Shown piece by piece: positions 1 through 7,008 of a DNA stretch of 13,603 bases. Each line of letters starts with the position of its first letter. Positions within the stretch are counted from its first letter, which is position 1. This DNA comes from Fibrobacteraceae bacterium. Its GTDB lineage: Bacteria; Fibrobacterota; Fibrobacteria; Fibrobacterales; Fibrobacteraceae. The stretch lies in contig JABUUT010000034.1 in the NCBI GenBank assembly GCA_021443045.1, positions 1 to 13,603 of the forward strand, in the 5' to 3' direction. The notes under the pieces are model-generated. The model did not search any database. It was not told the origin of the DNA and saw only the letters and a list, made by a program, of their open reading frames with translations. A program made the position numbers and the translations under genes.

Positions 1-22
1 TGGTACTTGTGTGGATATTCTG

Positions 23-57
23 TGGATCCTTCACGGCGTGTGCCGTTCAGGATGACA
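23..57 (+). repeat. Dispersed palindromic repeat, copy 1
   Basis: Two nested stems can be drawn. The outer arms are ATCCT (26-30) and AGGAT (49-53). The inner arms are ACGGC (33-37) and GCCGT (42-46), around a GTGT loop. A symmetric TC/TC internal loop separates the stems. Two more copies of the same design lie at 93-134 and, inverted, at 13510-13551. No T-tract follows, so it is not a standard terminator. No gene overlaps it. Confidence 0.8.
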
Positions 58-60
58 AGG

Positions 61-88
61 CATTAACCATTAAACATTAATAATTGAC
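61..88. repeat. Heptamer-period tract (CATTAAN type)
   Basis: Four consecutive 7-nt units, CATTAAC, CATTAAA, CATTAAT and the degenerate AATTGAC, fill the spacer between palindrome copies 1 and 2. The same heptamer, in inverse orientation, lies beside palindrome copy 3 at 13556-13576. No coding content is apparent. Confidence 0.6.
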
Positions 89-92
89 ATCA

Positions 93-134
93 CATTCCCT
101 GGATTCTTCACGGCGGTGCCGTTCAGGATGACAC
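93..134 (+). repeat. Dispersed palindromic repeat, copy 2
   Basis: This copy has the same architecture as copy 1. Outer arms are ATTCT (103-107) and AGGAT (125-129), with one G-T wobble. Inner arms are ACGGC (110-114) and GCCGT (118-122) around a GGT loop. Its flanks CATTCCCTGG (93-102) and ATGACAC (128-134) are shared with the inverted copy at 13510-13551. Confidence 0.85.
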
Positions 135-137
135 ATA

Positions 138-192
138 CATTAATCACTAATAGTTGAAACCATCGCTGAAGGCTGACTGCTGATAGCTATTT
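138..192. repeat. Heptamer-period tracts (CATTAAT then GCTGANN type)
   Basis: The units CATTAAT and CACTAAT (138-151) are followed by GCTGAAG, GCTGACT, GCTGATA and GCTATTT (165-192), all in 7-nt steps. The rest of the stretch up to the trmO start (193-274) shows no gene and no promoter I would defend. Confidence 0.5.
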
Positions 193-274
193 GAATCGCC
201 GATACTCATACATCTAAGTATTATTTACTATGTTGAGTGCAGACCGCTCGCCAACAGAAAGGAAGGAAAAAAGT

Positions 275-994
275 ATGGAAAACAAAATTGAGTTTCACAT
301 CATCGCCAAAATGAAAAGTGATTTCAACGAAAAATTTGGTATTCCACGGCAAAGCGGCTTACTCAAAAAGCTCCGTTCCACCATTGTTTTTGAGCCAGAA
401 TTTCGCTGTGCCGATGCCCTCCGCGGTTTAGAAGGCTTTAGCCACCTTTGGATTCTTTGGATCTTTTCGGAGAATATTCGAGAGGAGCAACCCAACGGAA
501 AATGCAACTGGAGCCCCACTGTGCGCCCCCCACGCCTGGGAGGCAACAAACGTTTAGGCGTATTTGCCACTCGTTCCAGTTTTCGCCCCAACCCAGTAGC
601 CATGAGTTGCGTAAAAATCGAAGAAATTCTTTTGGACACTCCCCAAGGACCACAAATTATAGTCAGCGGCGCCGATTTAATGGATGGAACCCCAATCGTA
701 GACATCAAACCTTACCTGCCCTATGCCGACAACATCGAAGGGGCCTCCAGCGGGTTTACAGGACAAATAGAGTTTAACAACCTCTGCGTGCAACAAACAG
801 AACAACTGAACGGCCTCCTCAAAAAATCCAGGTTTCCCAAAGAAAAGTGGAGCACCCTTCTCGAAATTCTTTCGGAAGACCCTCGGCCAGCCTATCAAAA
901 AGACCCAAACCGAGTCTATGGCTTTAAATTTGCAGGGCACGAAATAAAATTCCAGGTTGCAGACAACAACCTGGAAATTATCGACATTCTGTAA
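275..994 (+). CDS. trmO: tRNA (adenine(37)-N6)-methyltransferase TrmO
   Basis: The family methylates N6 of threonylcarbamoyl-adenosine 37 (t6A to m6t6A) in threonine tRNA using S-adenosylmethionine, in the cytoplasm. The 239-residue product is close to the 235 residues of the E. coli protein. Family signatures are seen in order: GIPRQSG (22-28), the GLEGFSHLWILW strand (51-62), PPRLGGNKRLGVFATRS then FRPNP (85-107), the DLMDGTPIVDIKPYLPY block (134-150), and the C-terminal lobe with DPRPAY (202-207) and RVYG (213-216). I chose ATG 275 over the in-frame ATG 230 because GGAAGG at 261-266 is well spaced before it and family homology begins there. The gene stands alone and ends 6 nt from the oppositely oriented esterase gene. 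A 10-bp palindrome lies within its last codons and probably serves the other strand. Confidence 0.93.
   Translation: MENKIEFHIIAKMKSDFNEKFGIPRQSGLLKKLRSTIVFEPEFRCADALRGLEGFSHLWILWIFSENIREEQPNGKCNWSPTVRPPRLGGNKRLGVFATRSSFRPNPVAMSCVKIEEILLDTPQGPQIIVSGADLMDGTPIVDIKPYLPYADNIEGASSGFTGQIEFNNLCVQQTEQLNGLLKKSRFPKEKWSTLLEILSEDPRPAYQKDPNRVYGFKFAGHEIKFQVADNNLEIIDIL
942..976 (-). terminator. Probable intrinsic terminator of the esterase gene, inside trmO
   Basis: The arms TTCCAGGTTG (950-959) and CAACCTGGAA (967-976) are a perfect 10-bp palindrome with a 7-nt loop. On the minus strand the hairpin runs straight into TTTTATTT (949-942). It begins 24 nt past the stop codon of the minus-strand esterase gene. 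It lies entirely within the last coding codons of trmO. On the plus strand no T-tract follows, so the direction is clear. Confidence 0.75.
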
Positions 995-1000
995 GCCACT

Positions 1001-2131
1001 CTATTTTACGGTATATTTCCGCATTTTTAAGGCACCACCCACCTTTTCGGCAACAATGTAGTTGCCCGAAGGTAATTTGTCCAAATTTTTAGTGCCCTGG
1101 ATTTCTTTGCCCAGCAAAGAATATACTTTTACCACAACGGATTCGCCTTCGCTCTTCAATTGCAGGCCCTGCAACGCGGTAATTCCAGAAGAAGATTCCG
1201 GAGAAGCAACATTGGAAGAACTAGCCGGTGCCACAGAAGAAGAACTGGCAGGCCCCTCGCTGGATGGACCAGCACCACCTCCTTCCACCTTAATGGTTCC
1301 AAGAACTTCCAGCATTTTGGCAGCATAGCGTTTACCAAGTTCCCTATAACCGGCGGCATCAAAATGAACACTTTGGCCATCTTGAAGCATTCCATTAATG
1401 CCGCTGGCCGACACCACGTAAAAATTCTTGGACTGCTGGGGCAAATTGGCAATAATGCTGTTCATGCCCTTGCAGTTTCCATTGGGGTGAACTTCACCAG
1501 CCAGAAAAGGAATATTGTCGCCTAGGCCCAAATCTTTAATGATGTTGTCGTACACACCTTTTACACGGCTAGGCCAATTGTTCTGGCCGCTGTTGGTTTC
1601 GCCCTGGTGGAACAAGATGCCCTTGATAACCCCCACCTTTTGTGCTTCCTTAGCCATGTCAATCAAGCGTCCGTATGGGTTTCCTCCATAGTTCTGGATG
1701 CGGCTAGACATCCAAGACTGGGCCGACTGGGCATAGCTTTGGTATTTGTCTTTTTCAAAAAGTTGAATGTCGCAGCCAGCAACAGCCACCACAATGACCC
1801 CCACCTTGATTCCTTCTGGAATTTTTTCAAGCATGGTGCGGCCGAAATAATCCACGGGGCCCAACTTGCCATCACAACTGGCAAGAGGTGGTGTGGCATC
1901 GTACCACTGGCCCTTGGTGCGGTTGGTGCACATGGCGTTGTTGGTGGTGGCCATCATCTGAAAACGGGAATCCACCGTTTTGTCTTGCTGCTCAATATTC
2001 CCCTGACCTTCCATGTTCGATTGGCCAAAGGCTAGATAAATGTGAAAGTTTGGATCGGGTTCTGCGAAAGCGGCGGCCGTTGCCAACAAGGCCGCAGAAG
2101 CCACTGTTTTTATTTTGGTATTTGCACCCAT
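1001..2131 (-). CDS. Secreted CE6/SASA-type carbohydrate (acetyl) esterase with Ser-rich linker and C-terminal sorting-like domain
   Basis: This is a probable secreted esterase that removes acetyl groups from plant polysaccharide such as xylan. The substrate is inferred from the family (CE6 / sialate-O-acetylesterase-like SGNH fold). The 376-residue product has a signal peptide (1-23, cleavage after AFA). The nucleophile block AFGQSNMEG (34-42) carries Ser38, HQGETNS (175-181) is the next conserved block, and VHFDAAGYRELGKRYA (255-270) holds catalytic His256. A Ser/Ala/Pro linker (about 284-315) follows. The last ~55 residues read as VKVYSLLGKEI...LPSGNYIV...MRKYTVK, the pattern of type IX-type C-terminal sorting domains; I infer surface display or secretion. 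AGGAG at 2138-2142 lies 6 nt before the ATG. It is monocistronic, with a terminator inside trmO. The exact sugar ester cannot be read from sequence. Confidence 0.85.
   Translation of the reverse strand: MGANTKIKTVASAALLATAAAFAEPDPNFHIYLAFGQSNMEGQGNIEQQDKTVDSRFQMMATTNNAMCTNRTKGQWYDATPPLASCDGKLGPVDYFGRTMLEKIPEGIKVGVIVVAVAGCDIQLFEKDKYQSYAQSAQSWMSSRIQNYGGNPYGRLIDMAKEAQKVGVIKGILFHQGETNSGQNNWPSRVKGVYDNIIKDLGLGDNIPFLAGEVHPNGNCKGMNSIIANLPQQSKNFYVVSASGINGMLQDGQSVHFDAAGYRELGKRYAAKMLEVLGTIKVEGGGAGPSSEGPASSSSVAPASSSNVASPESSSGITALQGLQLKSEGESVVVKVYSLLGKEIQGTKNLDKLPSGNYIVAEKVGGALKMRKYTVK
1041..1073 (+). terminator. Weak candidate terminator for trmO
   Basis: The arms TTCGGCAAC (1046-1054) and GTTGCCCGAA (1061-1070) pair with a single bulged C and can extend through ACC/GGT. 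AATTTGT follows on the plus strand, a poor T-tract. It lies about 50 nt after the trmO stop, inside the esterase gene's 3' coding part. It could equally be chance structure in coding sequence. Confidence 0.25.
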
Positions 2132-2402
2132 TTTTAGCTCCTATACACAACCATACACACTCCCCTAAAATATTATTTTTTTAGAAATGATAAAAATTTT
2201 TACACGCTTTTATAAAATAAACCTAATTTATCAGCATATATTTAACTTTATTAAATAAAATTTTACGCACTTTGACAATCCATTTCCACCACACATTTTC
2301 ACAGAATTAGTAAAATATCGTAAAAAAAGCAGGATTTTATAAAAAACAGCTTAGAAAAGAGCCCTTTTTTATATATATTCACTGCAAAAAAGAGGTGTAT
2401 CT
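2132..2402. other. AT-rich divergent intergenic spacer
   Basis: This 271-nt spacer between the divergent esterase and lipoprotein genes has no ORF of interest. It should carry both promoters. A minus-strand candidate is listed separately. For the plus strand the best I see is TATATT (2374-2379) with a poor -35 TTAGAA (2351-2356) 17 nt upstream. TTGACA at 2272-2277 matches a -35 but has no matching -10. In DNA this AT-rich, such matches are weak evidence. Confidence 0.6.
2250..2278 (-). promoter_or_regulatory. Candidate sigma70-like promoter of the esterase gene
   Basis: On the minus strand TTGTCA (2278-2273, 5/6 match to TTGACA) is followed after exactly 17 nt by TTTAAT (2255-2250, 5/6 match to TATAAT). 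This would leave a leader of roughly 110 nt before the esterase ATG. The same bases read TTGACA on the plus strand. The AT-richness raises the chance of a false match. Confidence 0.4.
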
Positions 2403-2933
2403 ATGCTCAAGAAAATTTCCGTACTTTTATCTGTTGCCAGCCTTTGCGTGCTTACAGCCTGCTCCGAAGACGACAAGGAACCAACCCTTGCCGAAAAATG
2501 CGCCAAGGATAACGGCATTAACGAAGGTTGCCTCACCGGCAAATGGCTCATGAACGGGCTTTACGAAAAGAGCTCCGACAACGTTTTCCTGCCCGGCTAC
2601 GACTACAGCGCACAGCCAGGCCTTTTGGAAATTTTCACAGACGAAAAATCCGGCAACCTAATGTTTTCTTACACATACGCCCTTAAATCGGAAATGCATG
2701 TAAACAACAACTGTAACGAAGACCGTGGTTACGTTATTATCAATGACGACGGTGCCGGTAACAAGTCTATTACTTTTGACTTTGCCTTTGGCGACATGTG
2801 CCAGCCCAAAACAAAACAAACCGTTGTTCCCCAGGTTGATTTGTACAGCATGGATTTGAACGACGTTATTTTCCAGACTCAGGATGGTTTTGTTCCTGGT
2901 TCTGCAAAGGAATCCCTCACCCGTATCAACTAA
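2403..2933 (+). CDS. Small secreted lipoprotein of unknown function
   Basis: A 176-residue protein with a clear lipoprotein signal: KK at 3-4, a hydrophobic stretch 5-16 and lipobox LTAC ending at Cys20, then SEDDKE. It should be lipidated and membrane-anchored. The mature part has four cysteines (33, 43, 104, 133), which could form two disulfides, and the segment CLTGKWLMNGLY (43-54). That last pattern recalls the GxW start of lipocalin-like beta-barrels, but the match is too thin for a call. AGAGGTG (2391-2397) is a good ribosome binding site 5 nt before the ATG. The gene stands alone, divergent from the esterase, and ends 7 nt from the transglutaminase gene. Its likely terminator lies inside that neighbour. 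I do not recognise a family. Confidence 0.8.
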   Translation: MLKKISVLLSVASLCVLTACSEDDKEPTLAEKCAKDNGINEGCLTGKWLMNGLYEKSSDNVFLPGYDYSAQPGLLEIFTDEKSGNLMFSYTYALKSEMHVNNNCNEDRGYVIINDDGAGNKSITFDFAFGDMCQPKTKQTVVPQVDLYSMDLNDVIFQTQDGFVPGSAKESLTRIN

Positions 2934-2940
2934 AGGGCAC

Positions 2941-4887
2941 CTAAATAATTCGCCAGCGATTGTTTTCGTAATCGGCAAGAATATGCAGCAGGTCGTTTAA
3001 TACGGCTTGCTTTTTTATTAGGTCGCTGTTTTTGCCTGTTGATTTTGTATTGGATATTTGCAACTTTTCAAGCCTGCGCATAAAATGCCCCACCGTTTCA
3101 CCTGCTTCTCGAGTGTACCCCAAGGCACGCAATTGGCGTTCGGCTTTATTCAACAGCATAGCCCATTTTTCTTTTTGTGGTGAGTTTCCTTTTTTGGCAA
3201 CCTTAAAATGTCTACTCAATTTATAGAGGATTAAAACTAGGGCTAAAAGAATAAGACCACTGCGAAACACCCATCCTTCAAAAAAACTTTGTACATAATT
3301 CTGAAAAGAATCGGCGGAATGTCTCCATTCCCCTTCTTTTACCACATGGAATAAGTGTGAAAAATAGCCTTGCAGTAGTTCCCACTTTTGAACAAAGTAG
3401 TTTGGTGCAGGCACATGTTGTATAAAGGTTGGGGGCGTTGGGTCATAAATTACCCAATTACCGTTAATGTAGGCTTCCAACCAGGCGTGTGCGTGGCTTC
3501 GTCTAAAAAGGGCGTAAGAAGCGCCCCCTAATGTTTCAGGGCGTGCAAAACCTTTTACATACCGGCAAGGAATGTGACGGTGTCTCAAAATTAAGGCCGC
3601 CAAAGTGGCATAGTATTCACAAAAGCCAGACTTAGATTCCCAAAATTGAAACAAGGGTTCGACCTTTGTTTTCTCCATAATCAAAGAATAGGTAAAGTGA
3701 GTGGCAAAGTAGTTTGCAATACGGTCTAAAATTTCTTCCGATGCAAGCGTGTCGCCTCTTAAAACAGAATCCGACACGGATGCCACAAAATCGTGAATTT
3801 TAGGAGAAATTTGCAACAGGTTTGTGTCAGCCAAACTTGGGGGTGGCAAAGTGACACCAGGTGCCATAAAGTAGTACCAATCCCCGTTGCCCGATTTCCC
3901 ATGATTTTCATTGATAAAATTCCAGTCAAGAGAAACGCTCACCGAGTCTACATCTTTTACACCAACCCCAACAGCCCCAGGTTCTGCGAAGAAAAAACCC
4001 ATATTATCCAGTTTAGACTGTACCCACACCCGCTTTGTTTTAGGCTTTATTGTAATGGAATCTTCCATTTCAAACAGAGGGGCTTCAAAAACAGCATAGT
4101 CCACCAAGTATCGAGCAGGATAAACTTTATCTGTAATTTTTGGAGACGGCTTCCAAATGCCACTGCCATACCAATCGTAAGAGCAAGCTTTTAAATATTT
4201 TGGAGGCAATGAGTCCCACACCCGAAGCACCATCTGGTTGTTGTATCGAGAAAGATAGTTGCTGGAAAAGCTACCCAAATAAGTGGTGGGTTCAAAACCC
4301 ATGAGCCTTTCTTTTACATAGTAATCTCGCGACATTCCATGGTTGTAGTACCCATGCTGTTTGTAATAAGCCCAACCACCGTAAGACAAAAAACCCAGAG
4401 CAAAAAACACAAGTAGAAAACCCAAACTTTTATACCACGCCCCCCCTTTGCGGCCATACCCCATTAAAGCAAAAAAGATTCCCACCAAACCTGCAACCAT
4501 TCCCGCCCTGCTGCTTCCGTAAAGGCTACAGGATAAAGCCGCCAAGCCATTAAAAGCCACAAAAACTTCATAGGCTCCGCGCCCCAGGCTGCGCTGTTGC
4601 CAAAAAGCCAAAAACAACAAATACCAAGCAGGCACAAACACCAGCCAAGGAGAAACTCCATACTCCACCGAAGGCGTTAAAACCCACCACAAGGAACAAA
4701 GGGCAAAGCAACCGTAGGCCACCCACTTTCGGTACACAGGTTTTGGCACACTGGGGTAAAGCAGGTTCCTCAAATAAAGCCAAACAAAACCAAAGGCAAA
4801 CAAAATGCCCAAGGGAATTAAATTAGACGAAATTCCCAAATTCACTGAAGCAATGCAAAGAAACAAAATTTTAAAGAGAGGCTTCAT
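2941..4887 (-). CDS. TgpA-like membrane transglutaminase-superfamily protein
   Basis: The 648-residue product has the DUF3488-transglutaminase-DUF4129 layout of the TgpA family. An N-terminal block of about six or seven membrane helices (roughly 5-170) precedes a large extracytoplasmic region. The transglutaminase core carries the full triad: Cys423 in SGFCEYYATLAALILR, His467 in SHAHAWLEAY and Asp482 in YDPTPP. One more helix follows (about 542-556). The cytoplasmic tail includes LRALGYTREAGETVGHFMRRLEKL (586-609), resembling DUF4129. Family members act at the cell envelope, as transglutaminases or proteases; the substrate here is unknown. Its ATG overlaps the stop of the DUF58 gene (ATGA, 4887-4884), so translation is probably coupled. 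It is the last gene of the minus-strand cluster and ends 7 nt from the lipoprotein gene. I see no clear terminator of its own. Confidence 0.88.
   Translation of the reverse strand: MKPLFKILFLCIASVNLGISSNLIPLGILFAFGFVWLYLRNLLYPSVPKPVYRKWVAYGCFALCSLWWVLTPSVEYGVSPWLVFVPAWYLLFLAFWQQRSLGRGAYEVFVAFNGLAALSCSLYGSSRAGMVAGLVGIFFALMGYGRKGGAWYKSLGFLLVFFALGFLSYGGWAYYKQHGYYNHGMSRDYYVKERLMGFEPTTYLGSFSSNYLSRYNNQMVLRVWDSLPPKYLKACSYDWYGSGIWKPSPKITDKVYPARYLVDYAVFEAPLFEMEDSITIKPKTKRVWVQSKLDNMGFFFAEPGAVGVGVKDVDSVSVSLDWNFINENHGKSGNGDWYYFMAPGVTLPPPSLADTNLLQISPKIHDFVASVSDSVLRGDTLASEEILDRIANYFATHFTYSLIMEKTKVEPLFQFWESKSGFCEYYATLAALILRHRHIPCRYVKGFARPETLGGASYALFRRSHAHAWLEAYINGNWVIYDPTPPTFIQHVPAPNYFVQKWELLQGYFSHLFHVVKEGEWRHSADSFQNYVQSFFEGWVFRSGLILLALVLILYKLSRHFKVAKKGNSPQKEKWAMLLNKAERQLRALGYTREAGETVGHFMRRLEKLQISNTKSTGKNSDLIKKQAVLNDLLHILADYENNRWRII
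2987..3016 (+). terminator. Probable intrinsic terminator of the lipoprotein gene, inside the transglutaminase gene
   Basis: AGCAGGTCG (2987-2995) pairs over all nine bases, two of them G-T wobbles, with CGGCTTGCT (3003-3011) around a 7-nt loop. TTTTTT and then ATTA follow at 3011-3020 on the plus strand. It lies 54 nt after the lipoprotein stop and wholly within the 3' coding end of the opposing gene. Confidence 0.65.
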
Positions 4888-6014
4888 AGTGCAACCTCCC
4901 CTGCACTTTGAGGAATTTCAACCCAGGCAACATCTTGATTTTCTTTATCCAGCCAAAGAGAAAATAAGTGGGTTCCCGATACAATAATTTGTTTGTGAAT
5001 TCGGGAATCCTTGATTTTTTCTACCCCTAAGCGAAGCACTGGCCCCATAGGCATGGCCTGAGGAGCCCACTTTTCTATTTTTTTTGTGGGGGCAAAAGTA
5101 ATTCGGGAAAGTTCCGCCAAAAAATCGGAATAGTCCTGGCGTGATTTTTTTTCCGAGCCCAGAGGAATTTCTCTGTTTCCAATAAAAAAACGTCCCAAGA
5201 CTCCCCGTTCCATAAGCCACATTCCAACACCAGCCGCCAAGCGAATACACTGTTCCCCACACGCCCGCTTAGTTCGGGAACTCATTTGAACATCTAGCAC
5301 CAGCACCACACCGGCGTCTCTATCTTGTTCATAAAGCTTTGTAAAAGGCTTTCCGTACCGGGCAAAAGCCTTGTGGTGCAAATCCCTTAGAGAATCTCCT
5401 TCCTGGTACTCTCGAAGGCCAGCAAAGTTCATGCCCCGCACAAAAGATTGTTGCAGCACAACACTTCCCGTTAAAAAACGAAATTCTTTGAGGCGTATGG
5501 GGCGTGGGTAAACTAGCAACTCTAGGGAAGTTTTACAGGGCATAGGAAAACGGAGCATGCCTCTAATTTCGGGAATGAGCACCACCACTCTTTCTAAAGA
5601 AAAGGCTCCTCTGCAAGATGTTTTTATAAAACATTTTTCCCGGGTACATTGTTCTTCCACCATCTTTAAAGATTTTGGCATTCTAAAGCAACCAAGGGTG
5701 GTTTCATACAAAGGAACGGAAGATTCTATACAAGCTTGTACTACCGCTGTTTCTCCTTGAAACACCGAATTCACACTTAATTTTTTGACACAAACCTTAT
5801 TCCATGTTTTGCGGCCTGTAAAAAAGAGGGATATGAACAAGGATAAAAAAAACAGGAAGTCTAACCCACAAAGTATCCAGGCAGCCCAAAAACCAGGCAC
5901 CATTCCCGCAAACATCAAAAAGAATAGTAAAGAGGCAGCCCCGTGGCCAGCAGGGGTAAAACACTCCTGCCAAAAAAAATATAGAGACATTAATGGCCTA
6001 TTTCTTTTACTCAC
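4884..6014 (-). CDS. DUF58-domain membrane protein with degenerate MIDAS motif
   Basis: The 376-residue product has two adjacent membrane helices (about 26-46 and 47-66) and then a beta-rich region. The DUF58 signature GLREYQEGDSLRDLHHKAFARYGKP (199-223) leads into a von Willebrand A-like strand, VVLVLDVQMSS (236-246). DUF58 proteins pair with MoxR ATPases in envelope or assembly roles, as the neighbours here do. The usual DxSxS metal site reads Asp241-Val-Gln243-Met-Ser245, so one Ser is replaced by Gln, and the family's usual Trp in the HWKA-type motif is His. Metal binding may therefore be weakened. The start is GTG at 6014, preceded by AAGGTGG (6024-6018). ATG 5990 is an alternative that would shorten the protein by eight residues. 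It lies 21 nt after moxR and overlaps the transglutaminase gene by 4 nt. Confidence 0.87.
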   Translation of the reverse strand: MSKRNRPLMSLYFFWQECFTPAGHGAASLLFFLMFAGMVPGFWAAWILCGLDFLFFLSLFISLFFTGRKTWNKVCVKKLSVNSVFQGETAVVQACIESSVPLYETTLGCFRMPKSLKMVEEQCTREKCFIKTSCRGAFSLERVVVLIPEIRGMLRFPMPCKTSLELLVYPRPIRLKEFRFLTGSVVLQQSFVRGMNFAGLREYQEGDSLRDLHHKAFARYGKPFTKLYEQDRDAGVVLVLDVQMSSRTKRACGEQCIRLAAGVGMWLMERGVLGRFFIGNREIPLGSEKKSRQDYSDFLAELSRITFAPTKKIEKWAPQAMPMGPVLRLGVEKIKDSRIHKQIIVSGTHLFSLWLDKENQDVAWVEIPQSAGEVAL

Positions 6015-6035
6015 AAAGCCACCTTACAGCCATTC

Positions 6036-6947
6036 CTATTTTGGAATTTTCACCTTGGTCAAAATATCTTCTAAAATGTGGCGACAGGTGTCGGGGGTAC
6101 CCGTTTCCTTTGCAAAAACACGATGCTCCATTACAGGGAAAAACACCCTCTGAATATCATCGGGGTTTACAAAATCCCGACCAGCAACATAGGCCGATGC
6201 TTGAGCCATTTTCATTAAATTAATTCCACCACGAGGACTTGCAGCAAGCCGCACGGCACCCTGGTGGCGAGTGGCCTGCACCAACTCCACCACATAATGC
6301 TCTAAAGATTCATCCATGTGAATTTTCTGTACTTTTTTCCGAACCTCCAGAATTTCTTCTGGTGTGGTAACAGGTTTTAAAAAACAAAGGGGCCTTGATT
6401 CTCTATGAGAACGCAAAATTTGTAATTCTGTTTCTGATGAAGGATAACCTAAGGATAGCCGAACCAGAAAGCGGTCCATTTGGGCTTCGGGAAGAGGAAA
6501 CACTCCATGAAATTCCACCGGATTTTCAGTGGCCAGCACCATAAAAAGTTCTGGTAAAGAAAACGGCTCCCCATCCAAAGAAACCTGGCGTTCCTCCATG
6601 GCTTCTAAAAGGGAACTTTGGGTTCTGGGAGAAGCTCGATTGATTTCGTCTGCCAACAAAATCTGAGTAAAAACAGGGCCCTTTTTTATTTCAAAGTCTC
6701 CAGTTTTTGCCTTGAAAACAGCACCTCCCGTAACATCTGCCGGGAGCAAATCGGGAGTAAATTGGATTCTGGAAAACGCAGCGCCAATAGCTGTAGCCAA
6801 CGCCTTTGCCAATGTGGTTTTGCCGGTACCCGGAACATCTTCAATAAGCACATGACCATCAGCCAAAAGAGCCATACTCAAAATTTCTATCTGCTCCCGT
6901 TTTCCTAGGAGAACAGAACTTAAAGCATCTATAAGTCTCGTTATCAT
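6036..6947 (-). CDS. MoxR-family AAA+ ATPase
   Basis: A cytoplasmic AAA+ ATPase of the MoxR type, 303 residues, near the usual family length. Seen in order: Walker A VPGTGKTT (38-45), the ITPD-like segment FTPDLLPADVTGG (63-75), Walker B ILLADEIN (96-103) with catalytic Glu101, sensor 1 ATENPVEFHGVFPLPEAQMDRF (139-160) with Asn142, and sensor 2 ASPRGGINL (236-244) with Arg239. MoxR proteins act as chaperone-like partners of DUF58/vWA proteins, and a DUF58 gene follows 21 nt downstream. The ATG at 6947 is the furthest-upstream possible start, because a TAA in frame lies two codons before it. No Shine-Dalgarno sequence precedes it; the leader is pure A/T. The N-terminus is slightly short for the family but includes the VLLGKREQIE segment. 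Confidence 0.94.
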   Translation of the reverse strand: MITRLIDALSSVLLGKREQIEILSMALLADGHVLIEDVPGTGKTTLAKALATAIGAAFSRIQFTPDLLPADVTGGAVFKAKTGDFEIKKGPVFTQILLADEINRASPRTQSSLLEAMEERQVSLDGEPFSLPELFMVLATENPVEFHGVFPLPEAQMDRFLVRLSLGYPSSETELQILRSHRESRPLCFLKPVTTPEEILEVRKKVQKIHMDESLEHYVVELVQATRHQGAVRLAASPRGGINLMKMAQASAYVAGRDFVNPDDIQRVFFPVMEHRVFAKETGTPDTCRHILEDILTKVKIPK

Positions 6948-6970
6948 ATTTTAGATATATAATTTTTTTT

Positions 6971-6991
6971 ACCATCAAGAAACATGATGGT
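6971..6991. other. Hairpin between the GT2 and moxR genes
   Basis: ACCATCA (6971-6977) and TGATGGT (6985-6991) form a 7-bp palindrome with a 7-nt loop in the 61-nt gap. On the minus strand it is followed by eight A residues rather than T, so it is not a standard terminator. It could be a processing or stabilising hairpin, or an operator ahead of moxR. A direct repeat TTATCTA (6994-7000 and 7005-7011) sits beside it. Confidence 0.45.
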
Positions 6992-7008
6992 CTTTATCTA
7001 GGGCTTAT

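Noticed and set aside
1..192. Repeats at the left edge considered as a CRISPR array
   Set aside because: The units are 7 nt with no unique spacers, the palindromes are only two in a row, and no cas gene is present.
2874..2904. Hairpin near the lipoprotein gene end considered as a terminator for the transglutaminase operon
   Set aside because: The stem is interrupted and on the minus strand it is followed by GGAAAATAAC, not a T-tract.
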